Assembly (NCBI GenBank): GCA_029548025.1
Contig: JAKPOE010000400.1
Coordinates: 1-42,500, forward strand
Direction: 5' to 3'
DNA from: Spirochaetota bacterium
Lineage (GTDB): Bacteria; Spirochaetota; UBA4802; UB4802
Length of the DNA: 42,500 nt
In this document: in pieces, positions 33,016 to 42,440 of the stretch
Layout of the letters: every line of letters starts with the position of its first letter
How positions within the stretch are numbered: the stretch's first letter is position 1
Notes under the pieces: generated by a model
The model's input: the letters and a program-made list of their open reading frames with translations, nothing else
What the model was told of the DNA's origin: nothing
Databases searched by the model: none
Position numbers and translations under genes: made by a program

Positions 33016-35431
33016 CATATTCTGGAGCAATTTGGCTTATGCAGAAATGAAGGTGCAGCCATCCGATGGTGTATTCCCTGGTGTTACCGCATCGGTACCT
33101 TCGTTGCCGGCATATAGCTATAGCAATCCAGTGTATGCTGATATTAATGAAGGATTTTCTTTGCAGTATCGATATGCGTATATAGACCCGGTAGGTGTTG
33201 GAACTCACTATGTTGCAACTACATTTTACGGCTTTACCGTTGGGTATAATACACTGGAGATAGAAATTGATGATAAAGAAATTACCAGGACTGATGGCAA
33301 TTCATGGTATTTTGCAAAAGGCATTATGCTTACAGACTGGTTTGGTTTTGGAATATTATATAATAGATATACTTTTGATGGTGAAACGGTCAAAGCGTGG
33401 GGATATAGCTTCCTGCTGCAACCTTCAAAGTATCTATCATTTGGGTGTGTTATAGATCATGCAAATGAGCCATCACCTGGTTTGCTTTCCTTACGGCAGC
33501 GTGAATGGTATTCAATGAGCCTTCGTCCTTTTGGGAATATGTTTTCGCTTTCATGGGATATCAAACGATATGAAGGTGAGGAATGGGGTGATGTGTTGCA
33601 CATATTTACCCTCTCAGGGATGATGTGGCATGATATCCTGTATGCTGTACAGTATGATTCAGATAAAAATATTTCTTTTTCACTGGCTGTCCCCTTTGAC
33701 ATTTCAACCAGAACAGGCGCGTCATCTATCTATGATTTTGGGTATACTAATTTTAACAAACAGGAGTCACATGCGTATACGTTTGGCATTACCCTTACTG
33801 ATGAACGATTTAGAAATGCAATAGGTCCAAAACAAAGGTTTTTGTCGATAGTTTTACAGGAGCCTGTTAAAGAGATAAAAGAAAGAGGGATATTTGAGCG
33901 CTCACGAGCATCCTTCTTTGAAATTGTCCGTTCATTGCGCGAGGCAACGTATGATGAAAGTATAAAAGGTGTAGTACTACAGATAGATGCGCCGGTGCTA
34001 ACGTTTGCACAGGCACAGGAAATTCGTGAAGAGATAAAACGGTGTAAAGGAAATGGGAAACCCGTATATTGTATTGTAACGTCAGTGGGTAATTTAGAAT
34101 ATTACGTAGCATCGTCTGCAACCAAAATTTACTATACTCCCAACCAGCCATTTGGTATTACCGGACTAAAGGCTGAGGTGTATTTTTTTAAAGGTCTTCT
34201 GGATAAGGTTGGTATCAGGTTTGAAGAGGTCAAAAAAGGTCAGTATAAATCATTTGGCGAGTCATTTACCCGCCAGCACATGTCAGATGCAGCACGTGAA
34301 AATCTTATAGAAGTATTGAAAGACCTTAACCAGCAGTTTATAAGCGATATTGCCAGTGACCGAAAGCTGACCGTAGAAGATGTTGAAAAGTGCATGGCAG
34401 GTGGCATTTTGACACCGCAGCAGGCTCAAGCACAGGGGTTTGTTGATGTAGTTGCCCGTCCAATGGAAGTGTTGCAGAGCCTTGGCGTGGAGCGATATGG
34501 CTTATCATACATGGTGCAGTGTGACGACTATGTAGAAGAAAAGATGTATGCATATGATTGGGGTCCAAAACCTCAGATTGCAGTTATCTATGTTGAAGGA
34601 AATATTATACGTGGAACTGCTAAGGATAATAATTTTCTATCGCCAGCTATGATTGGTGATGTAAACTATAAAAAATTTTTAGAGAAGGTTTTTGCCGACA
34701 GCTCAGTTAAGGCGGTTGTAATTCGTATAAACTCGGGTGGTGGTTCGGCCATTGCATCTGATTTGATGTGGCATTCGCTTGTAGCATTGAAAAAACGCTA
34801 TAATAAACCGGTGATCATCTCGTTTGGCAATATGGCAGCCTCAGGTGGGTACTACATTGCCTGTACAGGCGATACCATATTTACCAGTAAATCAACTATC
34901 ACCGGCTCAATTGGTGTACTATTCGGCAAGCTGAACCTTGAAGAGTTATATGCAAAATTAGGCATAAGCAAAGAGACAATCAAAATGAGTGAGTTTGCTG
35001 ACATCTTTTCTGAATCCAGGGCAATGACCGAGAAGGAAAAGCAGCTTATACAAAAGAATGTTGATTTTACCTATAATGAATTTATCCAGAAGGTGGAGAT
35101 GGGCAGGAATATACCAGCCGACGCTATTCCACAGGTTGCAGAAGGGAAAATTTTTACTGGTTCGCAAGCTCTGAACAATGGACTTGCTGACACACAGGGC
35201 GGGCTTATCGTTGCGTTGTCGTATGCAGCAAGTTTAGCAAATATAAAAGGTGAGTTTAAGGTTATACAGTTACCGGAAAAGGATATTGATTTACGAAAAA
35301 TCTTGAAGGGAACAAGTTTTCAGACAGCTCTTTCTGATATGATGCAGTATATGTACAATATGCTGATTTTTGAATCTCTCAATAAAGAAGAGGTGTTGTT
35401 ACTGTATCCTTATGAGATAGTTATTAAGTAG
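32933..35431 (+). CDS. sppA: SppA-type signal peptide peptidase with N-terminal beta-rich exported domain
   Basis: 832 residues from ATG 32933, supported by GAGGAG 7 nt upstream; a TTG at 32918 is also in frame. It overlaps the phosphatase gene by 83 bp. Residues 1-38 are a long signal peptide or anchor ending NLAYA. Residues about 40-300 are rich in alternating aromatic strands, resembling a barrel or PorV-like domain rather than any protease part. Residues about 310-560 and 565-800 form the two tandem S49 lobes: the base Lys439 sits in KKGQYKSFGESF and the nucleophile Ser637 in NMAASGGYYIA. S49 peptidases cut remnant signal peptides in the membrane. A barrel-like addition suggests outer-membrane or periplasmic placement. 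Short tail 800-832 unassigned. Confidence 0.85.
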   Translation: MQLLKQLRLLDRNISKMILPSLACILISIFWSNLAYAEMKVQPSDGVFPGVTASVPSLPAYSYSNPVYADINEGFSLQYRYAYIDPVGVGTHYVATTFYGFTVGYNTLEIEIDDKEITRTDGNSWYFAKGIMLTDWFGFGILYNRYTFDGETVKAWGYSFLLQPSKYLSFGCVIDHANEPSPGLLSLRQREWYSMSLRPFGNMFSLSWDIKRYEGEEWGDVLHIFTLSGMMWHDILYAVQYDSDKNISFSLAVPFDISTRTGASSIYDFGYTNFNKQESHAYTFGITLTDERFRNAIGPKQRFLSIVLQEPVKEIKERGIFERSRASFFEIVRSLREATYDESIKGVVLQIDAPVLTFAQAQEIREEIKRCKGNGKPVYCIVTSVGNLEYYVASSATKIYYTPNQPFGITGLKAEVYFFKGLLDKVGIRFEEVKKGQYKSFGESFTRQHMSDAARENLIEVLKDLNQQFISDIASDRKLTVEDVEKCMAGGILTPQQAQAQGFVDVVARPMEVLQSLGVERYGLSYMVQCDDYVEEKMYAYDWGPKPQIAVIYVEGNIIRGTAKDNNFLSPAMIGDVNYKKFLEKVFADSSVKAVVIRINSGGGSAIASDLMWHSLVALKKRYNKPVIISFGNMAASGGYYIACTGDTIFTSKSTITGSIGVLFGKLNLEELYAKLGISKETIKMSEFADIFSESRAMTEKEKQLIQKNVDFTYNEFIQKVEMGRNIPADAIPQVAEGKIFTGSQALNNGLADTQGGLIVALSYAASLANIKGEFKVIQLPEKDIDLRKILKGTSFQTALSDMMQYMYNMLIFESLNKEEVLLLYPYEIVIK

Positions 35432-35493
35432 GGGCAGGGTGTTTTCCCATCTTATCCATATTCTCAATAAAAATCTTTGCTGGCAGGGCATGG

Positions 35494-36975
35494 ATGAAAC
35501 GAGTTAGCATGAAGAAATTACAGTTATTCCTGTGTATGGTGTTTATTCTTGCTTCAACCGTGCTGTATGCAAAACCAAAGGCAGGATTTGGGCTTATTCG
35601 TGGTTTTTCCTCAGAGGAGATGTTTCTGGCAACCCTTCTGCGGCAACATATTATCAACATAGCAGCTTCATTGCAGATTTTTGATAGTGTTAATCCTGAA
35701 AATTTAGCACGGCAACAGCAGCGCTATGCATGTTATGATGAGCAGTGTATGCTACTTTTTACCAGAGAGATGGGACTGTCGTTATTTGTCATTGGTACAG
35801 TAAGCCAGACAGCAAGCGGCTACCGGGTGCATATCGCGGCATATGGGCTGGATATACCCTATAATGGCAAAGAGGTATGTAGCTATACAGCAACTGTCAA
35901 TGTCACTATCATGGATAAATCCGATCGGGAGGCAAGCTATATAGCCGAAGAGATAGCTTCGCAATTTATTGTTTTATTATGCCAGCGATTGCAGGTGCCG
36001 GCCTATATATCGCATAATACTGTGAAAAGCGATTTTACCATCAATGGAACATTTACCTGCTATACCGTGGAGACACTGCATGATGATTTTGTTTCCCTTA
36101 AACCTATGGATAACGTTACCATAGTCAACAATATCGTTGCTGGTAATGGTGTATACGACGATTGTATGGTACTCATTGATTTTAAAAAAGAAGCAGAAGC
36201 CATACAACAATTTTATTATGGCCGAAAACAGGAGATTGTTTTTAAAAAAGCAGCATGGGATGATAGCTGTTCTTTAATTGCTTTTACTATTCCGGCAAGT
36301 GCTACCATGCCGGTGGTTGTACCGTTTTTTGGATATTATGCCAGTGAAGATTATGAAGGATTGCTGTTATGGATTGGCAATGTTGTCCCCTATACTGGAA
36401 TTCAGATGTGGGGGTTTACCCACAAACCTGATACATTGAAAAAACATCATGAGGATATCTCGCGTCACGATAGAGCTCTATACTATTTTGGCTGGTATAT
36501 GCTCTTTGTTGGGGGCATGCCTTCGTTTGTCGATGCATTTTCTCATTCATACCTTGAGCAAGCACGGTACTATAAGGGTAATGTCCCCACCATGGGCGAT
36601 AAAAAAAATGAGGTTTACCTGTCACTGCTTGGCGGAGGAAGCGGCATGTTTTATAAGGGATATCGAGCATGGGGATACTGGTATTTTCATATTACCAATC
36701 TTTGTGTTTATGGATTACTTTATAATTATGCCAGACCGTCAGAATGGGACAGCGCAAATCATAGGTATAGAACACATGATGCAAATAAAAGCGCATCATA
36801 CGCTTTTTTAAGCTTGCTGTCTGTCATCAAGATAGTTGAGATGGTTCATACATTATCCGTGCCGTATACTATATCAGTTGTGGAGCAGGAAGATGCACGC
36901 ATTGAAGTGTTGCCGGTTTTTGCAGTCAACGATTATGAAAAAATTACAGGTATAGCATGCGCAATGCATTTTTAA
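35494..36975 (+). CDS. Exported protein of unknown function, paralog A
   Basis: 493 residues. A signal peptide spans 1-26 (ending VLYA/K); the ATG at 35512 is an equally possible start, as neither has a strong site. Residues 30-170 resemble the TolB-N/LpoB-like fold, with CYDEQCMLLFTREMGLSLFVIGTVSQ (two cysteines that may bond). Residues about 180-290 look like a small beta domain. The C-terminal third has hydrophobic stretches and the motif LLGGGSGMFYKGYRAWGYWYF, also found in the gene downstream. I do not recognise a named family. The stop overlaps the start of paralog B by 19 bp, so the pair is co-translated. Confidence 0.68.
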   Translation: MKRVSMKKLQLFLCMVFILASTVLYAKPKAGFGLIRGFSSEEMFLATLLRQHIINIAASLQIFDSVNPENLARQQQRYACYDEQCMLLFTREMGLSLFVIGTVSQTASGYRVHIAAYGLDIPYNGKEVCSYTATVNVTIMDKSDREASYIAEEIASQFIVLLCQRLQVPAYISHNTVKSDFTINGTFTCYTVETLHDDFVSLKPMDNVTIVNNIVAGNGVYDDCMVLIDFKKEAEAIQQFYYGRKQEIVFKKAAWDDSCSLIAFTIPASATMPVVVPFFGYYASEDYEGLLLWIGNVVPYTGIQMWGFTHKPDTLKKHHEDISRHDRALYYFGWYMLFVGGMPSFVDAFSHSYLEQARYYKGNVPTMGDKKNEVYLSLLGGGSGMFYKGYRAWGYWYFHITNLCVYGLLYNYARPSEWDSANHRYRTHDANKSASYAFLSLLSVIKIVEMVHTLSVPYTISVVEQEDARIEVLPVFAVNDYEKITGIACAMHF

Positions 36976-38396
36976 TAGTATGGTGCATGGTATATAGTGT
37001 TATCGGCACGGCAGCCTATGCTGATGATATACCAATAGGTGTTATTATCGTTAATACCAGTGTTGACACCCCCATGATAAAAGCTCTGGGCAGTATTACA
37101 TCAGAAGCAATCAAGGAAGCATTTAAAAACGGCAGGCATCTGGTGCCCTATGATGCGCAAACATTTTTACAGATAACAAACACTAAAAGTGCTGATGAAA
37201 TTGTTGGGAAGGCTCATCTGTATGGTGTTTCCCTTATTGTGTATATGCAGGTATTTCTTGTTGGACCTGTTTACACCTGCAACCTGACATTTAAACCTCT
37301 TGAAGCTATGAGTACTTTTAAAGAAGAAACCATAAGCATACGCAGCACCATAGCAAAAAATATTCCTCTGAAAGCGGCAAAGGAAATTTTAAAACGCCAT
37401 TCTGACGTTTTACCGGTAACTATCAAACAAAAAATAAATAACTATACCTATATCATAAATGCAGGGCAATGGCATGGATTACAGCAGGGACGGTATACGC
37501 TTACAGATGGAGCTGAATGCGCTATTGTGAGCGTTAAGCGTTATAGCGCTCTGGTTACCATACATGCCGATTACAACGAAGCTCAACAAATTACCATGAG
37601 TGTTGGAAATAAAATTACTAAGCTTATTAAACGTATTGATGCTCAGATTCATGAGAACATCAATCAAGAATATTCGGGTAAAAAACTGCTGAAAGGTGAC
37701 AGCGATGGTAAGCGCGCGATAGAGGCAACCTGTGTTGTTAATCCTTCTGGCAATATACTGCTGCCGGGGTATGGAGCATTCCTTTCAACACACTATCTGG
37801 GATTTTCGCACAGCGAACCCGATTGGCCGGGGATATATGTTGCGTTAGGTGCGGTTGCAACACAGCTTATGCTTGTCCCGGCACTTGGCAACTGGGATGT
37901 CAATTTTTTCCCATGGGTTAACGGCAACAAAACAAATGCTCAATACCGCCTGGGCATTTACCTGTGGGCAACGCTTCCTGTCACCTACACGGTTGCTTTT
38001 TTTAATCAGCTTTCGTATGCGTACCAGAAACAAAAGGTTTTGCCACCATTTTTTTTACATGATGATGTTACGGCTTTTGTTGCTTCGGCGATAGTTCCTG
38101 GTGGAGGTCTTTTTTATAAAGGGTACAGGCTGTGGGGACATGCTTACTGGCTTACGGAATGTACGTTAGGCGGGTTGCTGACCTATCACTGGGAGGATGG
38201 CGGAAAGCGGGCTGTTTTTGCAGGAGCCTTAATCGGGATAAAGCTCATAGAGCTGATTCATGCAGTGCTTGCTTCGCCAGCATATTCGGTATATACCTAT
38301 GAACTATCAAACAATGAAAATGTGCATGTTGATGTTGGTATGGCACCGTTTCAAAACGAACCATGTTTCTATGCATATTTTTTTAAAAATTATTGA
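36957..38396 (+). CDS. Exported protein of unknown function, paralog B
   Basis: 479 residues. A signal peptide spans 1-22 (ending TAAYA). Residues about 25-140 form a TolB-N-like domain (VPYDAQTFLQI, AHLYGVSLIVYMQVFLVG). A beta stretch at about 160-210 reads NAGQWHGLQQGRYTLTDG, similar to SH3-like or FlgT-C-like segments. The last third carries several membrane-like helices and IVPGGGLFYKGYRLWGHAYW, matching the GGGxFYKGYRxWG block of paralog A, with further resemblance around an SYAYQKQ helix and the final LIGIKLIELIHA stretch. Function is unknown; export and the pair-wise arrangement suggest an envelope complex. Confidence 0.7.
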   Translation: MRNAFLIVWCMVYSVIGTAAYADDIPIGVIIVNTSVDTPMIKALGSITSEAIKEAFKNGRHLVPYDAQTFLQITNTKSADEIVGKAHLYGVSLIVYMQVFLVGPVYTCNLTFKPLEAMSTFKEETISIRSTIAKNIPLKAAKEILKRHSDVLPVTIKQKINNYTYIINAGQWHGLQQGRYTLTDGAECAIVSVKRYSALVTIHADYNEAQQITMSVGNKITKLIKRIDAQIHENINQEYSGKKLLKGDSDGKRAIEATCVVNPSGNILLPGYGAFLSTHYLGFSHSEPDWPGIYVALGAVATQLMLVPALGNWDVNFFPWVNGNKTNAQYRLGIYLWATLPVTYTVAFFNQLSYAYQKQKVLPPFFLHDDVTAFVASAIVPGGGLFYKGYRLWGHAYWLTECTLGGLLTYHWEDGGKRAVFAGALIGIKLIELIHAVLASPAYSVYTYELSNNENVHVDVGMAPFQNEPCFYAYFFKNY

Positions 38397-38449
38397 ATCA
38401 CAGCGTGCGTGCTATATAATTGTTAAACAGCTAAAAACAAAGGATGCCT

Positions 38450-39535
38450 ATGCAAAAAAGAGCATATTTACTGTTAGAGGATGGAACCATTTTTGAAGGG
38501 TATAGCTTTGGCTATGAAAAAGATGCAATAGGCGAGGCTGTATTCAACACATCGATGAGCGGATATCAGGAGGTTTTAACCGATCCTTCATATAGTGGAC
38601 AGATAGTTGCTATGACCTATCCAATGATTGGTAATTATGGTGTTAACAATGACGATGTGGAATCTTCTAAAGTGCAGGTGGCAGGATTTGTGGTCAAAGA
38701 GTACAGCAAGGCATATTCCAGTCACCGGGCTGTGCGCTCACTTGATGAATATCTTAACGATTATAAAATACCCGGCATTGAAGGAATTGATACGCGCAGA
38801 TTAACGCGCCATATTCGCGATAAAGGTGCCATGCGTGCAGGAATATGTATGGACACCAGTGGAGCCATGGAAAGGATTTTAGCTCATCCTGCTATGGCAG
38901 GATTGGATTTAACCTGTAATGTGATGTGTAATAAACCGTACTCATTTGGTAAAGATAGAAGTGAAGCGCCAACCATTGCCGTATTTGACTTTGGTGTAAA
39001 GATGAATATTCTACGGCTGCTCCATGAACAGGGATGTAATGTTGTGGTGTATCCCGGGAATATGGCGTTATCGCAGGTTTTAAAGGATAGGGATATCAAA
39101 GGGGTGTTTTTATCCAATGGTCCTGGCGACCCTGATGCTGTGGAGTATGCAAAAATCCTGGTAAAAGATATAATGAAGGCTCACATACCCTGTTTTGGGA
39201 TATGTCTGGGACATCAGCTTATAGCATTGGGGATGGGAGCAAAAACCTATAAGCTTAAGTTTGGACACCGGGGCACAAACCAGCCGGTAAAGAATCTTTT
39301 AACACAAAAGATTGAGATTACATCGCAGAACCATGGATTTGCTGTTGATTATGAATCAATAAAACACAACAGCGATGTGGAGATAACGCATATTAACTGC
39401 AATGATACAACTGTTGAGGGATTGCGGCATAAAAAGCTGCCACTATTCAGCGTTCAGTATCATCCCGAGGCTAATCCCGGCCCTCATGATTCGCGCTACC
39501 TGTTTCAGCAATTTTATGAATTGGTGACACAATAA
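38450..39535 (+). CDS. carA: Carbamoyl phosphate synthase small subunit
   Basis: 361 residues from ATG 38450, preceded by AAAGGA 5 nt upstream; the in-frame ATG at 38444 has no proper site. The protein supplies ammonia from glutamine to CarB for pyrimidine and arginine synthesis. N-terminal domain: FNTSMSGYQEVLTDPSYSGQI. Class I glutaminase: nucleophile Cys252 in CFGICLGHQL and the His/Glu pair in QYHPEANPGPHDS. carB is not downstream: a 607-bp gap with repeats and then nrdJ follow, so carB must be elsewhere. Confidence 0.97.
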   Translation: MQKRAYLLLEDGTIFEGYSFGYEKDAIGEAVFNTSMSGYQEVLTDPSYSGQIVAMTYPMIGNYGVNNDDVESSKVQVAGFVVKEYSKAYSSHRAVRSLDEYLNDYKIPGIEGIDTRRLTRHIRDKGAMRAGICMDTSGAMERILAHPAMAGLDLTCNVMCNKPYSFGKDRSEAPTIAVFDFGVKMNILRLLHEQGCNVVVYPGNMALSQVLKDRDIKGVFLSNGPGDPDAVEYAKILVKDIMKAHIPCFGICLGHQLIALGMGAKTYKLKFGHRGTNQPVKNLLTQKIEITSQNHGFAVDYESIKHNSDVEITHINCNDTTVEGLRHKKLPLFSVQYHPEANPGPHDSRYLFQQFYELVTQ

Positions 39536-40142
39536 CCGCGAGGTAGAGAAGCAATCTATTCATGAGTGCAAACTTTTTCAGGATAATTTTTTTATCTGAT
39601 GAATCATCGATAAAAAATGTTATTACTGCGTTATAGTAACAGGATAGTAGATAGTAAAGAATAATCTTTTTCATCTTCCTTTAACGGCATGTACATACAT
39701 TGCAAATGATGATCATTATTATACTGGATGCTTTCATACTTACATTTTTTATGATATTGTATGGGCGCAGGTACGGGAGAAATAGTGTATTGTAGCGCTA
39801 CCAATGATGTGAATAATGAGAATTCTGATTTTTCCATGTGCCCATAAAAAAGAATTGCTTCTTTCAAAATGATTCACAAGTTTGGTATTTGATTAATGCC
39901 GGATAATTGTATATACTCTATATAGTATTTATTTTTTAGTTAAACTACTGATGGCTGGATTGTGAACAACCATAGAGAATCTCATGGTGGGGAAGGATTC
40001 CGGAACATGTCCGGAATGACGGAATGACGAGAGCGGCAAATGTGTTCCGGGTTAAGCCCGGAACGACGATACAGAAAACGTGAATATGGATTAAGCCAGT
40101 AATGACAATGGCAAATAATTATATGTTCAATGGAGGTTTTTT
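39536..40142. other. Long intergenic region between carA and nrdJ
   Basis: Contains palindromic repeats at 39998-40064 and AT-rich DNA before that. Two minus-strand ORFs (39471-39674 and 39631-39867) overlap one another and lack support. No B12 riboswitch core was recognised upstream of nrdJ although nrdJ needs B12. Confidence 0.5.
39998..40064. repeat. Palindromic intergenic repeats (CCGGAA type)
   Basis: Two hairpins in tandem: TTCCGGA (39998-40004) with TCCGGAA (40010-40016) around a 5-nt loop, and GTTCCGGG (40044-40051) with CCCGGAAC (40057-40064) around TTAAG. They are joined by tandem GGAATGAC words. GC content is clearly above the neighbourhood, typical of REP-like dispersed intergenic elements. 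Confidence 0.7.
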
Positions 40143-42437
40143 GTGAGTACAAAGATGGATATCTGGAATGATATCGTTATTGATTCGGATAGGGAACCAA
40201 ATCTTACAAACAATGCACAGATTGTATTGGAGAAACGCTATCTGGCAAAAGATGAAGAGGGTAAGGTCATTGAAACTCCTCGCCAGATGTTTGAGCGAAT
40301 AGCAAAATATATAGCATCGGCTGACTTTTTATACGGAAGAGACAGCAAGCATGTTTCACAGGTTGCTACAACCTTTTACGATATGATGGTTGACCTTCTT
40401 TTTATACCAAACAGCCCAACACTTATGAATGCTGGCAGGCCTTTAGGACAACTATCGGCATGCTTTGTATTGCCTGTTGAAGATTCAATGGATGCTATAT
40501 TTGATGCAATAAAATATATGGCATTGATTCATAAAAGCGGCGGGGGCACAGGATTTTCATTTTCAAAATTACGGCCAAAAAATGATGTTGTGCAAACAAC
40601 AAAAGGTGTTTCAAGTGGGCCTGTTTCATTTATGAACATATTTAATACAGCAACTGAAACCATAAAGCAGGGTGGTACGCGACGGGGCGCCAACATGGCA
40701 ATACTGCATGTTACCCATCCTGATATACTGGAGTTTATAAAAGCAAAAGAAAAGAATGACGCGCTTACCAATTTCAACTGTTCAGTTGCCCTGAGCGATG
40801 CCTTTATGAATGCAGTGGAAAATGATGATGACTATGAGCTCATCAATCCTCGAAATAACAGGGTTAGCGGTACGCTTAAAGCTCGTGAAGTTTTTAACCT
40901 CATCGTCCGTATGGCATGGAAAAATGGTGAACCGGGGATAGTATTTATAGACAGGATTAATGAAAAAAATGTTTTAAAAAAAGTGGGTCTCATTGAAAGC
41001 ACCAACCCCTGTGGGGAACAACCGCTTCTTCCGTATGAATCGTGCAATCTGGGATCAATTAATGTAGCGCGATGTGTGGTAAACAATGGCAAGTCGGTAC
41101 GTGTGGATTACGAACTGTTAAACGATATTACCTATAAAGCAGTTCATTTTCTGGATAATGTCATTGATGTTAACAACTATCCGCTGCCAATAATAGGAGA
41201 AAAAACAAAAGCAAACCGCAAGATAGGACTTGGTATCATGGGCTTTGCTGATATGCTCATTGCGTTAGGCATACCCTATGATTCCGAAGCTGCGCTGGGT
41301 GTTGCAAAAAATATTATGTCAGCCATCCAGGATGCTTCAAAAGAGGCTTCGCGTGCACTTGCTAAAGAGCGGGGAGCATTTCCAAACTTCCCGCTTTCAG
41401 AGTATGCACACAACGGTGATGAGCCGCTGAGGAATGCTACAACAACAACTATCGCCCCGACAGGTACTATAAGCATCATTGCCGGTACATCAAGCGGGGT
41501 TGAACCCATCTTTGCACTGGCGTATGTGCGCAATGTCCTTGATAACAGCAGATTGATTGAATCAAACCCATTATTTGTGGAATATTGTAAAGAGCGTGGA
41601 TTGTATACTGATGAGCTTATGCAAAAGGTTGCGCAAACCGGGTCAGTGGCACATATCGAAGAACTCCCTGAAGATGTACGTGCTTTGTTTGTAACAGCAC
41701 ATGATATTGCACCGGAGTGGCATGTTCGTATTCAGGCAGCGTTTCAGGAATATGTTGATAATGCAGTTTCCAAGACGGTAAACTTCCCTCATTCGGCAAC
41801 GGTAGGAGATATTGAAACGGTGTATATGCTGGCATATCATCTGGGATGCAAGGGCATAACTGTTTATCGGGATGGTTCACGTGAAACGCAGGTGCTGCAG
41901 GTTGAAAAGGGAAAGCAGCCTGTGCCTATTATGTTCAATATTCAACCACGCCCAAGGAAAGAGGTAACATGGGGTAAAACACTGAAGATGAATACGGGGT
42001 GCGGCTCGCTCTATGTTACCATTAATGAAGATGAGTATGGGTTGTTTGAGGTGTTTGCAACCATGGGCAAGGCGGGCGGATGCGCAGCCAGCCAGGCCGA
42101 GGCAGTAAGCAGGCTTATCTCGTTAGGATTGCGATCAGGGATTGAACCTGAGCAAATCATAAAGCAGTTGAAAGGAGTACGCTGCCCCAATCAGGCATGG
42201 GTTATGGGTGGAAGGATCTACTCATGTGCCGATGCCATTGCAAAGGCTATAGAGCGATACATACATCCTGATGCAGTACAGGAGCAGAACGAGGACATAC
42301 ACAAAAATATTGCCGAGACCAATGGTAAAGGGAGCGATACGGTGATGGTTGGCGTGTGCCCTGAATGTCATGGCCCGCTGGAATTTGAGTCAGGATGCTC
42401 GGTATGCCGTATATGTGGTTTTTCACGATGTGGTTAG
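40143..42437 (+). CDS. nrdJ: Adenosylcobalamin-dependent (class II) ribonucleoside-diphosphate reductase
   Basis: 764 residues with a GTG start at 40143 and GGAGG (40132-40136) 6 nt before it. It makes deoxyribonucleotides with a radical formed from adenosylcobalamin, and needs no oxygen. Active-site residues: Cys107 in GQLSACFVLP, Cys290 in STNPCGEQPLLPYESCNLGS (thiyl radical cysteine), NTATETIKQGGTRRGANM and APTGTISIIAGTSSGVEP. The C-terminal region has CPNQAW and a zinc-ribbon-like end, CPECHGPL with CSVCRICGFSRC, which presumably serves as the redox-active tail. No class I or class III RNR gene adjoins it. An octamer copy lies at 40450 and another at 41447. Confidence 0.97.
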   Translation: MSTKMDIWNDIVIDSDREPNLTNNAQIVLEKRYLAKDEEGKVIETPRQMFERIAKYIASADFLYGRDSKHVSQVATTFYDMMVDLLFIPNSPTLMNAGRPLGQLSACFVLPVEDSMDAIFDAIKYMALIHKSGGGTGFSFSKLRPKNDVVQTTKGVSSGPVSFMNIFNTATETIKQGGTRRGANMAILHVTHPDILEFIKAKEKNDALTNFNCSVALSDAFMNAVENDDDYELINPRNNRVSGTLKAREVFNLIVRMAWKNGEPGIVFIDRINEKNVLKKVGLIESTNPCGEQPLLPYESCNLGSINVARCVVNNGKSVRVDYELLNDITYKAVHFLDNVIDVNNYPLPIIGEKTKANRKIGLGIMGFADMLIALGIPYDSEAALGVAKNIMSAIQDASKEASRALAKERGAFPNFPLSEYAHNGDEPLRNATTTTIAPTGTISIIAGTSSGVEPIFALAYVRNVLDNSRLIESNPLFVEYCKERGLYTDELMQKVAQTGSVAHIEELPEDVRALFVTAHDIAPEWHVRIQAAFQEYVDNAVSKTVNFPHSATVGDIETVYMLAYHLGCKGITVYRDGSRETQVLQVEKGKQPVPIMFNIQPRPRKEVTWGKTLKMNTGCGSLYVTINEDEYGLFEVFATMGKAGGCAASQAEAVSRLISLGLRSGIEPEQIIKQLKGVRCPNQAWVMGGRIYSCADAIAKAIERYIHPDAVQEQNEDIHKNIAETNGKGSDTVMVGVCPECHGPLEFESGCSVCRICGFSRCG

Positions 42438-42440
42438 CCT

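Noticed and set aside
39471..39674. 67-codon minus ORF with a hydrophobic start
   Set aside because: Runs into the end of carA on the opposite strand; Shine-Dalgarno spacing is too short, and no family is recognised.
39631..39867. 78-codon minus ORF in the carA-nrdJ gap
   Set aside because: Starts with TTG, has no ribosome binding site, overlaps another minus ORF (39471-39674), and the product resembles no family I recognise.
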